Assembly (NCBI RefSeq): GCF_009711975.1
Contig: NZ_VIKW01000005.1
Span: 1-64,000, forward strand
Length of the DNA stretch: 64,000 nucleotides
Origin: Anabaena sp. UHCC 0204
Lineage (GTDB): Bacteria; Cyanobacteriota; Cyanobacteriia; Cyanobacteriales; Nostocaceae
Direction: 5' to 3'
Shown: positions 27,131 to 36,635 of the stretch, in pieces
Numbering within the stretch: position 1 is the stretch's first letter
How the letters are laid out: every line of letters begins with the position of its first letter
Notes under the pieces: model-generated
Told to the model about the DNA's origin: nothing
What the model saw: the letters and a program-made list of their open reading frames with translations, nothing else
The model's database searches: none
Translations under genes and position numbers: made by a program

Positions 27131-29227
27131 ATGCTAGGAAACACACTTGTAGGCAGATACCAAATTACCAGTTATCTGGGAGGTGGAGGATTTGGAGAAA
27201 CTTATGTTGCTAATGATACTCAACTACCTGGTTCACCCCAGTGTGTAGTTAAGAAACTCAAGCCTCAGTCTACGGATATTGCTACTTTAGAAATAGCTAG
27301 AAGGTTATTTGACACAGAAGCGCAAGTTTTATACAAGTTAGGGATTCACGATCGCATTCCTCAACTTTTAGCTTACTTTGAAGAAAATGCCGAATTCTAT
27401 CTGGTTCAGGAACTTATTGTTGGTAAGGATCTCAGTCAAGAATTAAAACCTGGGACAATTTTTACTCAAGATCAGGTAATTTCTTTGTTACAAGAAATTT
27501 TAGAAATTTTGGACTTTGTACATCAACAAAAGGTAATTCATCGTGATGTCAATCCTCGGAATATTCTCAGACGTGAACAAGATGGTAAGTTAATTTTAAT
27601 TGATTTTGGTGCAGTCAAACAAATCACGACTCAATTAGTAAATTCTACAGATATTACTAAATCTACGGTTGCGATTGGCACACCAGGTTATACTCCTGGA
27701 GAACAAGCACAAGGCACACCAAAATTTAGTAGTGATATCTATGCTTTGGGAATTATTGCTATTCAATCTTTAACCGGATTGTCTCCCGAACAATTAGAGA
27801 AAGATGCAGAAACTAATGAAATTATTTGGCAAAATCACGCCAATGTATCTCCAGAATTTGCCCAATTTTTAAATCAAATGGTATGTTATGATTTTCGCCA
27901 ACGTTATGCTTCAGCTACATTAGCATTACAAGATTTACATAAATTAAATAAAAACACATCGGGAACAATAGTTTTTGCCCCTTCCCATTTACCAAAGCAG
28001 ATAAAAATCAAAAAAGGAATATTCTGGAAGTTAGTATTAGGAATGTTTGTGCTAGGTATTGGTAGTATAGGATCAATTTATATCATCAATCGTATTAATA
28101 ATAAGAATGCTACAGAATTATATAATCAGGGAAATACATTGATTCAATTACAACGTTATGAAGAAGCTTTAGCAAATTATGAAAAAGCTGTAGATATTAA
28201 ACCGAATTATCATCAAGGTTGGTATGGTAAAGGCAAAGCATTATTTCAGTTACAGAAATATCAAGAATCTTTAATAGCCTATGAGAAAGCTATTCAAATT
28301 CAACCCAATTATTTAGAAGCTTGGACTAATCGTGGTTTTGTTTTAGTCAGCCTCAAGCGTTATTCAGAAGCACTTGCCGCTTTTGATAAATCTTTACAAC
28401 TAAAAAATGATAACCCCCAAGTTTGGCAAGTAAAAGGTGATATTTTTATAAAAATTAATCAATATAATAATGCCATTCAAGCTTATGAACAAGCAATTAA
28501 TTTAGAATCAGAAAATTTTGAATTATGGTACAAAAAAGGGTCAGCTTTACAAAATATTAAACAGTATGAAGAAGCGATCGCCGCCTATAAAAAAACAGTA
28601 GAATTAAAACCAGATCATGAATTAGCTTGGTATAACTTGGGTAATTGTTCAGTTAATTTAAATCGTTATGAATATGCTTTACAAGCTTACGATCAAGCCG
28701 TGCAGCATAACCCAAATAACTCCGCAGCTTGGTTATCAAGAAGTCATGTATTAATGACATTACGCAGATATCCAGAGGCAGTTGATTCTTTTACTCAAGT
28801 AATTAAATATAATCCCCAACAGTATCAAGCTTGGTATAATCGGGGCTGGGCATTACATCAAGTTAAACGTTATCCAGAGGCAATAGAATCTTATAATAAA
28901 GCGATCGCGATCAAAGGAAATGATTATTTAGTATGGTATAATTTAGGAAATACCCAATACAAGTTATTAAAATATCAAGAGGCGATCGCCGCCTACAATA
29001 AAGCAATCCGCTATAAACCAAATCATGCGGAAAGTTGGTACAGTAGAGGTAATGCTTTGTTAAATTTGCAACAATACCAACAGGCGATCGCTTCCTACGA
29101 CAAAGCCATAGAATACAAACCAGACTACCAACAAGCTATAGAAGCCCGCACAAAAGCCCAAAATATACCTGGATTTGTCCCCCAACTCTGGCCACAAAAA
29201 CCGGAGACTTTACCAAAATCCAGATAA
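27131..29227 (+). CDS. Ser/Thr protein kinase with TM segment and ten TPRs
   Basis: 698 residues. The kinase domain (about 8-275) has GGGGFGET, the VVKK lysine (41) and DFG (158-160). The catalytic loop reads HRDVNPRN: Asp139 is kept, but the usual Lys two residues on is Asn141. A transmembrane helix (about 298-318) follows, then ten 34-residue TPR units from about 327 to 685 with repeated W-Y-N-x-G starts. The kinase would face the cytoplasm and the TPRs the other side, or the helix may only dip. TPRs likely bind a protein partner. ATG start; it precedes prfB by 66 bp. Confidence 0.9.
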   Translation: MLGNTLVGRYQITSYLGGGGFGETYVANDTQLPGSPQCVVKKLKPQSTDIATLEIARRLFDTEAQVLYKLGIHDRIPQLLAYFEENAEFYLVQELIVGKDLSQELKPGTIFTQDQVISLLQEILEILDFVHQQKVIHRDVNPRNILRREQDGKLILIDFGAVKQITTQLVNSTDITKSTVAIGTPGYTPGEQAQGTPKFSSDIYALGIIAIQSLTGLSPEQLEKDAETNEIIWQNHANVSPEFAQFLNQMVCYDFRQRYASATLALQDLHKLNKNTSGTIVFAPSHLPKQIKIKKGIFWKLVLGMFVLGIGSIGSIYIINRINNKNATELYNQGNTLIQLQRYEEALANYEKAVDIKPNYHQGWYGKGKALFQLQKYQESLIAYEKAIQIQPNYLEAWTNRGFVLVSLKRYSEALAAFDKSLQLKNDNPQVWQVKGDIFIKINQYNNAIQAYEQAINLESENFELWYKKGSALQNIKQYEEAIAAYKKTVELKPDHELAWYNLGNCSVNLNRYEYALQAYDQAVQHNPNNSAAWLSRSHVLMTLRRYPEAVDSFTQVIKYNPQQYQAWYNRGWALHQVKRYPEAIESYNKAIAIKGNDYLVWYNLGNTQYKLLKYQEAIAAYNKAIRYKPNHAESWYSRGNALLNLQQYQQAIASYDKAIEYKPDYQQAIEARTKAQNIPGFVPQLWPQKPETLPKSR

Positions 29228-29293
29228 AATCTAAAATACAAATCACCAGTTATCTGAGAAAAATCTCAAGTCATTTCCACTTGAGCCAAAATT

Positions 29294-30407
29294 ATGGACG
29301 TATTAGAACTAAAACGCGAAATTGAAACATTGTCTAGCCGCCTGGGTAAAACCCAGGACTATCTTTGACGTACCCGCACTCAAAGCCAAAATTCACGACT
29401 TAGAACAAATTTCAGCCCAAACAGAATTTTGGGAAGATCAAACCCAGGCACAGAATACCCTGCAAGAACTCAATGATCTAAAATCCCATTTAGATCAGTA
29501 TTATCAGTGGCATTCCCATTTAGACGATACCAGGGCAGTCGTTGAGTTATTAGAATTAGAAACCGACACAGCACTATTGCAAGAAGCGGAAACTACCATT
29601 ACCAAACTCAATCATGAGCTTGACCAATGGGAATTACAACAACTACTTTCCGGGCTTTATGATGATCAAGGCGCAGTTCTGACAATTAACGCCGGTGCAG
29701 GTGGAACAGACGCGCAAGACTGGGCATTTATGTTGATGCGGATGTATACCCGTTGGGCAGAAGATCATGGTTATAAAGTCACCTTAGCAGAAGAATCAGA
29801 AGGTGATGAAGCCGGAATTAAATCTGCTACCTTAGAAATTACCGGACGCTATGCCTATGGTTATTTGCGTTCCGAAATGGGTACTCATAGGTTAGTGCGA
29901 ATTTCTCCCTTCAATGCGAACGGAAAACGGCAAACCAGCTTTGCTGGAGTCGAAGTCATGCCGCAAATAGATAACACCGTCAAATTAGACATTCCAGAGA
30001 AGGATTTAGAAATTACCACCACCCGTTCTGGTGGTAAAGGAGGACAAAACGTGAACAAAGTAGAAACCGCAGTCCGCATTGTTCACCTACCCACCGGTTT
30101 AGCAGTTCGTTGTACAGAAGAACGTTCTCAATTGCAAAACAAAGAAAAAGCCCTTGCTCGTCTTAAAGCCAAACTCTTAGTTATTGCTAAAGAACAACGC
30201 GCTCAAGAAATTGCCGAAATCCGCGGTGATATGGTTGAAGCCTCTTGGGGTAATCAAATCCGTAACTATGTATTTCACCCCTACCAAATGGTCAAAGACT
30301 TACGGACAAACATCGAAACAACAGCCGTTACCGATGTCATGAATGGTGAACTTGATCTGTTCATTCAAGCCTATCTTAGACAAGAAAATCAGCTAGTTGA
30401 TGTGTAA
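29294..30407 (+). CDS. prfB: Peptide chain release factor 2, with programmed +1 frameshift
   Basis: Translation starts at ATG 29294 and reads 24 codons to CTT TGA C (TGA at 29366-29368), then slips +1 and continues as GAC GTA CCC to 30407, giving about 370 residues. An internal Shine-Dalgarno-like AGGA lies just before TATCTTTGAC, matching the classical RF2 autoregulation site. The later part carries [13 protein letters not shown], the GGQ peptidyl hydrolysis motif. The protein ends translation at UGA and UAA, and low RF2 favours the shift and so its own synthesis. A caller without frameshift logic would start it at 29322 or later. Confidence 0.95.
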
Positions 30408-30423
30408 TAGGGGAGATTCCTAA

Positions 30424-30445
30424 ATGGGCGGGGAGACCCCGCCCC
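30424..30445. repeat. GC-rich hairpin repeat
   Basis: GGGCGGGGAGACCCCGCCCC forms a strong stem just after prfB. The same kind of element occurs near 60004-60027 and, in variant form, near 61968-61986. It may terminate transcription or be an interspersed repeat parked at gene ends. Confidence 0.55.
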
Positions 30446-30515
30446 TACGGTCAATCCTTCTTCCCATTTCCCCACAACCTGTTACAGTGATAAAAGAGAT
30501 TATTACGAATTAATT

Positions 30516-30671
30516 ATGGACAAATCTCCTGCCACAGACCCCCAACCCAGCTACGTCAAACTTGCCATGCGGAACATGGTGAGAAAAGGTGGAACTTCCC
30601 TCAAACACTTTGCCCTGACTGCTGTAGGACTATTATCTGTCCTCGTGGGTTTGGCATATCTTACCCGCTAA
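30516..30671 (+). CDS. Small membrane protein, DUF3285-like
   Basis: 51 residues: a polar N-terminus (MDKSPATDPQPSYVKLAMRN), a basic stretch MVRKGGTSLKH, then one membrane helix (about 32-49) ending YLTR. This resembles the short cyanobacterial DUF3285 family as I remember it. It lies directly between prfB and ybeY on the same strand, 13 bp before ybeY, so it is probably part of the same operon. Function unknown. Too short for default ORF cut-offs. Confidence 0.7.
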   Translation: MDKSPATDPQPSYVKLAMRNMVRKGGTSLKHFALTAVGLLSVLVGLAYLTR

Positions 30672-30684
30672 GAGAGGAAAACTT

Positions 30685-31212
30685 GTGCCTCTACAAGTGG
30701 AATTATATTTAGAAAATTGTGTTGACGACTCTTCGCCCATAGCCGTCAATATTAGTGATAATTACCCAATTTCTCCCGAAACTTGGGAAAACTGGTTTCA
30801 GCAATGGTTGGAAATTCTTCATACTTATCTGCCAACTGCACCTAGTTATGAAATTAGCTTGCGTTTGACAACCGACACAGAAATTCAAACCCTAAATTCC
30901 CAATATCGTCAACAGGATAAACCTACAGATGTATTAGCTTTTGCATCTCTAGAAGCTGATTTTCCACAAAGTGAAGAAATGCTTGCTTCCATGCCTTTGT
31001 ATCTAGGTGATATTATTGTCTCTCTAGATACAGCACAGCGTCAGGCACAACAGCAAGAACATAGCTTATCTACAGAATTAGCTTGGTTAACAGCCCATGG
31101 TTTATTGCATTTGTTAGGTTGGGATCATCCCGATGAAGAGAGTTTGATGCAAATGCTACACCAACAAGTTATCTTACTCAAAGACATAGGTATTATTATT
31201 AACTTAGAGTAG
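30685..31212 (+). CDS. ybeY: Endoribonuclease YbeY (rRNA maturation)
   Basis: 175 residues. The zinc site HGLLHLLGWDHPDEE (three histidines in HxxxHxxxxxH spacing) near residues 130-145 is diagnostic, preceded by DKPTDVLAFA and YLGDIIVSLD. YbeY is a single-strand RNase acting in 16S rRNA 3' maturation and ribosome quality control. Slightly longer than bacterial homologues at the N-terminus. GTG start at 30685 with GAGAGG upstream. It is followed by dgkA, its common neighbour in many bacteria. Confidence 0.94.
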   Translation: MPLQVELYLENCVDDSSPIAVNISDNYPISPETWENWFQQWLEILHTYLPTAPSYEISLRLTTDTEIQTLNSQYRQQDKPTDVLAFASLEADFPQSEEMLASMPLYLGDIIVSLDTAQRQAQQQEHSLSTELAWLTAHGLLHLLGWDHPDEESLMQMLHQQVILLKDIGIIINLE

Positions 31213-31355
31213 CAATAGATGTATATTCATAACTGTAAATCTTGGTAATTACTTTATAGTGTGGCTATGAAAAATAGCCTACAATTACCTGAAAGTTGAT
31301 TTGGCTATGAAAATCGGTAAATCCTCACTCCTTCATATATCGTATTTTTTTGTCT

Positions 31356-31811
31356 ATGTCCCCAAAAGTTTCGTCATCACCAACCAATAACAGCTTACCA
31401 ACGCTTGTGTCCAAAGATAGGGAACTTTCTTGGCAAATTGCCTCTAATTTATTTGTTAGTTTTAAGTATGCTTGGGCTGGAATTACCTATGGTTTTCAGA
31501 CTCAACGTAATTTTCGTATTCATGTAGCCGTCTGCGCCTTGGCTATTGGGTTAAGTGTATTTTTACGTCTAGAAACAGTAGAAATAGCCATAATTGCTAT
31601 TACTAGCGGGTTAGTTTTGACATTAGAGTTAGTAAATACTGCCATTGAGTCAATTGTAGACTTAACGGTAAAACAGTCTTACCATGAGTTGGCAAAAATC
31701 GCTAAAGACTGCGCTGCTGGTGCTGTACTTGTTTCAGCTTTAGTAGCATTATTGGTCGCAGCTACATTATTATTGCCTCCTTTAGCGACTTTAATCCTAT
31801 CTAGTTTTTAG
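31356..31811 (+). CDS. dgkA: Diacylglycerol kinase family membrane protein
   Basis: 151 residues from ATG 31356 (a TTG two codons earlier is possible). A hydrophilic N-terminus of about 35 residues precedes the DgkA core: FKYAWAGITYGFQTQRNFRIH, then three membrane helices, and the signature LELVNTAIESIVDL with the catalytic Glu. Gram-positive-type homologues phosphorylate undecaprenol rather than diacylglycerol, so the substrate is uncertain. It lies between ybeY and trpG/pabA on the same strand. Confidence 0.88.
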   Translation: MSPKVSSSPTNNSLPTLVSKDRELSWQIASNLFVSFKYAWAGITYGFQTQRNFRIHVAVCALAIGLSVFLRLETVEIAIIAITSGLVLTLELVNTAIESIVDLTVKQSYHELAKIAKDCAAGAVLVSALVALLVAATLLLPPLATLILSSF

Positions 31812-31887
31812 ATAAATGAGGAAATAGGCTGTTGAGTCTTTTTTCTGTTGGATGAGTTCGATGATTACTGTTGAGATTGTGAATAAT

Positions 31888-31913
31888 AGAGACGTTCCGA
31901 GGGAACGTCTTTG
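31888..31913. repeat. Imperfect palindrome, GAGACGTTCC family
   Basis: TAGAGACGTTCCGAGGGAACGTCTTTG pairs over about 10 bp. It is a diverged sister of the perfect palindrome at 3271-3296. It sits between dgkA and trpG/pabA. Confidence 0.5.
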
Positions 31914-31941
31914 ATATGTTTAAAAAGATTAGGTAAAAATT

Positions 31942-32529
31942 GTGATATTAGTCATTGATAATTACGATAGCTTTACGTATAATTTAGTGCAGTATTTGGG
32001 AGAATTAGCAGCAGATTTTCCAGTTGCCAATGATCTCCAAGTGGTGCGGAATGATAAAATTACTATTGATGAAATTAGGACATTAAACCCTGATGCAGTG
32101 GTGATTTCTCCTGGTCCTGGTCGTCCAGACGATGCGGGAATTTCCTTAAATGCGATCGCTCAATTGGGAGATAAACTACCGATTTTAGGGGTGTGTTTAG
32201 GACATCAAAGTATAGGTCAGGTTTTCGGTGGTAAAATCGTTTCTGCCCCAGAATTAATGCACGGTAAAACCTCTTTGGTATCTCACACAGGCATAGGAAT
32301 TTTTCAAGGATTAGAAAATCCTTTGACCGCTACCAGATATCATAGTTTAGTCATTGAGCGCGAAACTTGCCCAGAAGTATTGGAAATCACTGCTTGGGTA
32401 GAAGATGGCACAATTATGGGCGTGAGACACAGGAACTATCCTCACATTCAAGGAGTCCAGTTTCATCCAGAGAGTGTTCTTACTTCTTTAGGTAAGGAAT
32501 TGCTGCGAAATTTTCTGCGAACTTTGTAA
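31942..32529 (+). CDS. Anthranilate / aminodeoxychorismate synthase glutaminase subunit
   Basis: 195 residues, a class I glutamine amidotransferase: [18 protein letters not shown] at the start, [11 protein letters not shown], the nucleophile motif GVCLGHQ (Cys) and the HPESV histidine-glutamate pair. It releases ammonia from glutamine for TrpE (tryptophan) or PabB (folate). Many bacteria share one amphibolic subunit, and none of the partner genes is in this window, so trpG and pabA cannot be told apart. GTG start at 31942. Confidence 0.92.
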   Translation: MILVIDNYDSFTYNLVQYLGELAADFPVANDLQVVRNDKITIDEIRTLNPDAVVISPGPGRPDDAGISLNAIAQLGDKLPILGVCLGHQSIGQVFGGKIVSAPELMHGKTSLVSHTGIGIFQGLENPLTATRYHSLVIERETCPEVLEITAWVEDGTIMGVRHRNYPHIQGVQFHPESVLTSLGKELLRNFLRTL

Positions 32530-32542
32530 AGCGAGAGTGTAA

Positions 32543-33310
32543 ATGAAACGACGACAATTGATAGGCTATGCTGGGGCGGGTTTAGTAACGGCTGTAGTTA
32601 CTAATTTAAGTTCTCACGTGCCAGTAAATGCCCAATCTAGCGGTGTATCAATTCAGTGGTTAGGTCATACTTGCTTTTTATTAACTGCTGGGAATATAAA
32701 AACACTCATTAATCCCTTTCGGACTTTGGGGTGTACTGCTAAGTATCGTCCCCCAAAAGTAGCGGCTGATTTGGTATTAATTAGCAGTCAACTTTTGGAT
32801 GAAGGTGCAGTAGATCAACTACCAGGAAATCCTAAATTAGTTTATCAAGCTGGAGTTTATGATTTTAGGGGTTTGAAGTTTCAGGGAATTACCACAGATC
32901 ACGATCGCAATGGAGGCAGACGATTTGGAAAAAATGTGGTTTGGAAACTGACCAAAGGGGGAATTAATATGCTTCATTTAGGGGGATCTGCTTCACCAAT
33001 TACCCTAGAACAAAAAATTCTGATGGGTCGCCCCGATGTGTTATTTATTCCCGTGGGAGGCAGTGCTAAAGCTTACAATGCCCAAGAGGCAAAACAAGCG
33101 ATCGAGGTCTTAAATCCTAAGTTAGTCATTCCCACCCATTACCGCACCCAAGCTGCTGATGCTAACCAGTGTGATATTACCCCAGTAGATGATTTTCTGG
33201 CTTTGATGCAGGGTGTTAATATCCGCCGGAGTAATAATGACTCTCTGGTAATTAGTGCTAAGAGTTTGCCAGAAAATACCGAAATACAGGTTCTGAGTTA
33301 TAAATTTTAA
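32543..33310 (+). CDS. Exported metallo-beta-lactamase-fold hydrolase
   Basis: 255 residues. The N-terminus MKRRQLIGYAGAGLVTAVV has a twin arginine and hydrophobic core, and the NAQ site suggests Tat-dependent export. The domain IQWLGHTCFLL...IKTLINPF...LVLISS resembles UlaG-like metallo-beta-lactamase proteins, with TTDHD, LHLGG and IPTHYR as later conserved points. The usual HxHxDH zinc motif after strand 4 is replaced (LISSQLLDEGAVD), so metal binding and activity are doubtful. It starts 13 bp after the glutaminase gene. Confidence 0.75.
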   Translation: MKRRQLIGYAGAGLVTAVVTNLSSHVPVNAQSSGVSIQWLGHTCFLLTAGNIKTLINPFRTLGCTAKYRPPKVAADLVLISSQLLDEGAVDQLPGNPKLVYQAGVYDFRGLKFQGITTDHDRNGGRRFGKNVVWKLTKGGINMLHLGGSASPITLEQKILMGRPDVLFIPVGGSAKAYNAQEAKQAIEVLNPKLVIPTHYRTQAADANQCDITPVDDFLALMQGVNIRRSNNDSLVISAKSLPENTEIQVLSYKF

Positions 33311-33625
33311 AATTGTTGGTTGGGTTGACAGCAGAAAACCCAACCAGACTATCAATTACTTATTTGTTGCATGATAGTTCTTCCTTATCAATTTTAGCAT
33401 ATCATATCCAGCCGTGCTTGTCAATGGGTTTCTTTTTAATAAACGCGAACATTTTGCACCAAAAAAGTTGGGTTTCCTTGCGTCAACCCAACCTACGCTG
33501 AACAGTTCAAAAAATATTGGTAGGTTTTCCCAATGACCAATGACCAATCACCAATCACCAATCACCAATCACCAATCACCAATTACCAATTGTCAATTGT
33601 CAATTGTCAATTGTCAATTACTAGA
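33311..33625. other. Gene-free stretch with GTTGGGTT palindrome and heptamers
   Basis: GGTTGGGTTGAC near 33317 and GTCAACCCAACC near 33480 form an inverted pair about 160 bp apart, like the ends of a small non-coding element. From about 33536 to 33618 there are tandem units CACCAAT (about six) and then CAATTGT (about five). No gene seen on either strand. Confidence 0.55.
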
Positions 33626-34864
33626 TCAAGCTGTATACCATTCTGGAGTCAGCTTCTCTGTATCAGCAACAGGAGTTTCTGTTGCTAGAGTTCCATCCAT
33701 AGTCCAGATGAAATCTGCGGATGTTTGTTGATCACGCCAGTAAATATCGGTCTTACCATCACCGTTGAAATCACCCAAAGATGCTGTCAAACCGGGGGTA
33801 TTGCTGGGTAGGAAAGCTTCAGAACTGACTGCTGTACCATCCATCAACCAAGCGGTATTTGCGCCAGTAGTCGCATTATGCCAGAAGATGTCAGTTTTAC
33901 CATCGCCATTAAAATCGCCAATATTAGCACTCCAAGCTGCATCTAGTGTGCTGACAACACCCTCAGTCACAAAAATGCCATTCATTGTCCAAATTTTGTT
34001 CTCACCGGTGGCGGTATTGCGCCACAGAAGGTCTGTTCTCCAGTCGCCGTTGAAATCGCCTAAGCTATAAGTCCAAGAAGAATCTTGTGATTGTAAATCA
34101 TACTTGGTGGCTTGGCTACCATCCATAAACCAAACACTATTTGTGCCGGTTGTGTCGTTACGCCAGAAAATGTCACTCTTGCCATTTGCGTCGAAATCAA
34201 CAATGCTTGCAGTCAAACCTAGCTCTGTGGTGTCGAGAACGGTTGCACTAACTACTGTTGTTCCATCCATTTCCCAAATAGCATTTTGGCCAGTAGTTGC
34301 ATTATGCCAGAAGATGTCAGTTTTGCGATCGCCATTGAAATCGCCAATATTCGCACTCCAACCTGGATCAACTCGATCTAAAGCTAGGAAACTAGAGACT
34401 CTTGCGCCATCCATTAGCACAACTACATTCTCACCAGTTTGTTGATTACGTAATAAAAAATCAGTCTTATTATCGCTGTTAAAATCAGCAATGTTATAAG
34501 TCCAGACATTTAAATCATATTGACCTAAAGAAGCCTGTTCCATAACTTTTGTTCCGTCCATTAGGCGAACCAAAATTTCACCAGTTTGGACATTTACCCA
34601 AAGTTTATCGGTTTTACCATCACCGTTGAAATCAGGAACAACGGCTGCACTGGTTAAATAAGGATTAGGATTGGGGTTAGCACTGCCGCCAATAGGAGGT
34701 AATTGATCTAATGGATTTATTGGTAAGAATGGGTCTTCTTGTGCTTGAGGTGCAGAACTTATAGGAGATGATTGATCAAGAGAGGTTGTCAAAGATTTTG
34801 ATTTTTCAAGGGATTGTAAACCCCAATTGCTTGTATTTAAAGATAAGGGTGATTGATCAGGCAT
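33626..34864 (-). CDS. FG-GAP/VCBS repeat protein
   Basis: 412 residues. From about residue 70 there are seven repeats of about 47 residues, each with a DFNGDGKTD-type calcium loop followed by I/L-x-W-R/H-N and an MDG motif. Such repeats build a beta-propeller stabilised by calcium. The first 65 residues are low-complexity (Ser, Pro, Gln). I see no normal signal peptide, so if it is secreted, a type I or other route must be used. Function is probably surface or extracellular binding. ATG start. It overlaps no other real gene; opposite-strand frames are shadows of the repeats. Confidence 0.85.
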   Translation of the reverse strand: MPDQSPLSLNTSNWGLQSLEKSKSLTTSLDQSSPISSAPQAQEDPFLPINPLDQLPPIGGSANPNPNPYLTSAAVVPDFNGDGKTDKLWVNVQTGEILVRLMDGTKVMEQASLGQYDLNVWTYNIADFNSDNKTDFLLRNQQTGENVVVLMDGARVSSFLALDRVDPGWSANIGDFNGDRKTDIFWHNATTGQNAIWEMDGTTVVSATVLDTTELGLTASIVDFDANGKSDIFWRNDTTGTNSVWFMDGSQATKYDLQSQDSSWTYSLGDFNGDWRTDLLWRNTATGENKIWTMNGIFVTEGVVSTLDAAWSANIGDFNGDGKTDIFWHNATTGANTAWLMDGTAVSSEAFLPSNTPGLTASLGDFNGDGKTDIYWRDQQTSADFIWTMDGTLATETPVADTEKLTPEWYTA

Positions 34865-35250
34865 GATGTGTTTTTATTAGTAATTAATATCCATTTTTAA
34901 TTTGATTTCTATGAAGATTCTGTAAACAGAAAACATTTGTTTAATTATTTTTGTTGAATGTCATTATTTGTAGATATTTTCATAATGTTCATGCACACTA
35001 ACATTTAAAATTAAAAGTAATATTTGAGCAATCTAAAAATATTTTATTTTCTATTCATGTCATTATTTAATGATGAAATCCTGTTTTAATGACAATTTCA
35101 TTTAGAGAAGTTCTCAAAGATTTGCGAAAATTGCCATAGTCCACTAAATTAAAAATTGGCTAAAATAACTGAAATTAGCAATTTTCCTGGCACATTTCTC
35201 TGTAGTCTATAATTGTTAAAGCAAAAAACAATACTATCAATAAATTAGCT
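34865..35250. other. AT-rich intergenic region, divergent promoters
   Basis: 386 bp between the divergent FG-GAP and aminopeptidase genes. It is very AT-rich with no gene, tandem repeat or strong hairpin that I can see. It presumably holds promoters for both genes. Confidence 0.5.
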
Positions 35251-36558
35251 ATGCAAACAGAATATCGGCAACGTCGTGAGCAGTTAATGGCGAAAATAGG
35301 CAGCGGTACAGCGATTTTTAGAAGTGCGCCAACAGCAGTAATGCACAACGATGTCGAGTATGTTTACCGTCAAGATAGTGATTTCTTTTACTTAACTGGC
35401 TTTAATGAAGCCCACGCAGTAGCAGTATTAGCACCCCATCACGCAGAACATCGGTTTATATTATTTGTCCAACCCAAAGATCGAGAAAAAGAAGTTTGGA
35501 GTGGTTATCGCTGTGGAATAGATGCAGCGAAGGAATTTTATGGTGCTGATGCAGCTTACCCCATAGCCGAACTAGATGAGAAGTTACCACAATATTTAGA
35601 AAAAGCCGATCGCATATACTATCATTTAGGGCGCGATCGCTCTTTTAATGACAAAATCCTCAAACATTACCAAAATTTACTGCGAACCTATCCCAAGCGC
35701 GGTACAGGTCCAACTGCGATCGCTGATCCTAGTATTGTCCTCCACAGTTTGAGATTACATAAAAGTAAAACAGAATTAGACTTGATGCGTCAAGCTGTAG
35801 AAATTGCTGTAGAAGCTCATAATCATGCTTTACAAAATACTGCACCTGGACGTTATGAATACGAAATCCAAGCAGAAATAGAACATATTTTCCGAATCCG
35901 TGGTGGAATGGGACCTGCTTATCCTTCCATTGTCGCCTCTGGTAAGAATGCTTGCGTTTTGCATTACATCGAAAATAATTGTCAAATGCAAGAAAATGAC
36001 TTGCTATTGATTGATGCTGGTTGCGCTTATGGTTATTACAACTCCGATATAACACGGACATTTCCCATTAGTGGTAAATTCACACCCGAACAAAAAGCAT
36101 TATATGAAATTGTATTAGAAGCACAAAAACAAGCAATAGCAGCAGTAAAACCAGGTAATTCCTTCCATGCACCTCATAATACAGCCGTGCGGATATTGAC
36201 AGAAGGATTAGTAGAACTGGGTTTGCTGAAAGGGGAAATTGATAAATTAATCGCTGAGGAAAAATATAAACCCTTTTATATGCACCGTACCAGTCATTGG
36301 TTAGGTTTAGATGTGCATGATGTAGGAGTTTATCAACATGGAGAAAACCCGCAGATTTTACAACCAGGCCAAGTGCTAACCATAGAACCCGGACTTTATA
36401 TAGTACCCGACACCAAACCCGCAGAAGACCAACCCGAAATTGACCCCCGTTGGGTAGGGATTGGAATTCGCATTGAAGATGATGTATTAGTTACCCCAGC
36501 AGGAAATGAGGTACTAACTGCGGGAGTTCCCAAGGAAGTCAAAGATTTAGAAAAATAA
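35251..36558 (+). CDS. pepP: Xaa-Pro aminopeptidase (aminopeptidase P)
   Basis: 435 residues. The N-terminal domain (about 1-165, YRQRREQLMAKIG...VEYVYRQDSDFFYLTGF) is typical of AMP_N. The catalytic pita-bread domain keeps all five metal ligands: LLIDAGCAYGYYNSDITRTFP (two Asp), HRTSHWLGLDVHD (His), TIEPGLYI (Glu) and GIRIEDDVLVT (Glu). It removes N-terminal residues that precede proline, in the cytoplasm, with two Mn ions. ATG start. mutS follows 77 bp downstream. Confidence 0.93.
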   Translation: MQTEYRQRREQLMAKIGSGTAIFRSAPTAVMHNDVEYVYRQDSDFFYLTGFNEAHAVAVLAPHHAEHRFILFVQPKDREKEVWSGYRCGIDAAKEFYGADAAYPIAELDEKLPQYLEKADRIYYHLGRDRSFNDKILKHYQNLLRTYPKRGTGPTAIADPSIVLHSLRLHKSKTELDLMRQAVEIAVEAHNHALQNTAPGRYEYEIQAEIEHIFRIRGGMGPAYPSIVASGKNACVLHYIENNCQMQENDLLLIDAGCAYGYYNSDITRTFPISGKFTPEQKALYEIVLEAQKQAIAAVKPGNSFHAPHNTAVRILTEGLVELGLLKGEIDKLIAEEKYKPFYMHRTSHWLGLDVHDVGVYQHGENPQILQPGQVLTIEPGLYIVPDTKPAEDQPEIDPRWVGIGIRIEDDVLVTPAGNEVLTAGVPKEVKDLEK

Positions 36559-36635
36559 ACTTTAGCCCGGATTTCTCACATCACGCTATGATCGGATAGA
36601 GTGCCTAATTAGTGCCTAAATTCTCCGCATCTACC

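Noticed and set aside
33765-34445. Two plus-strand frames opposite the FG-GAP gene
   Set aside because: They are mirror frames of the repeated DNA of that gene; both repeat with the same period and match nothing I recognise.
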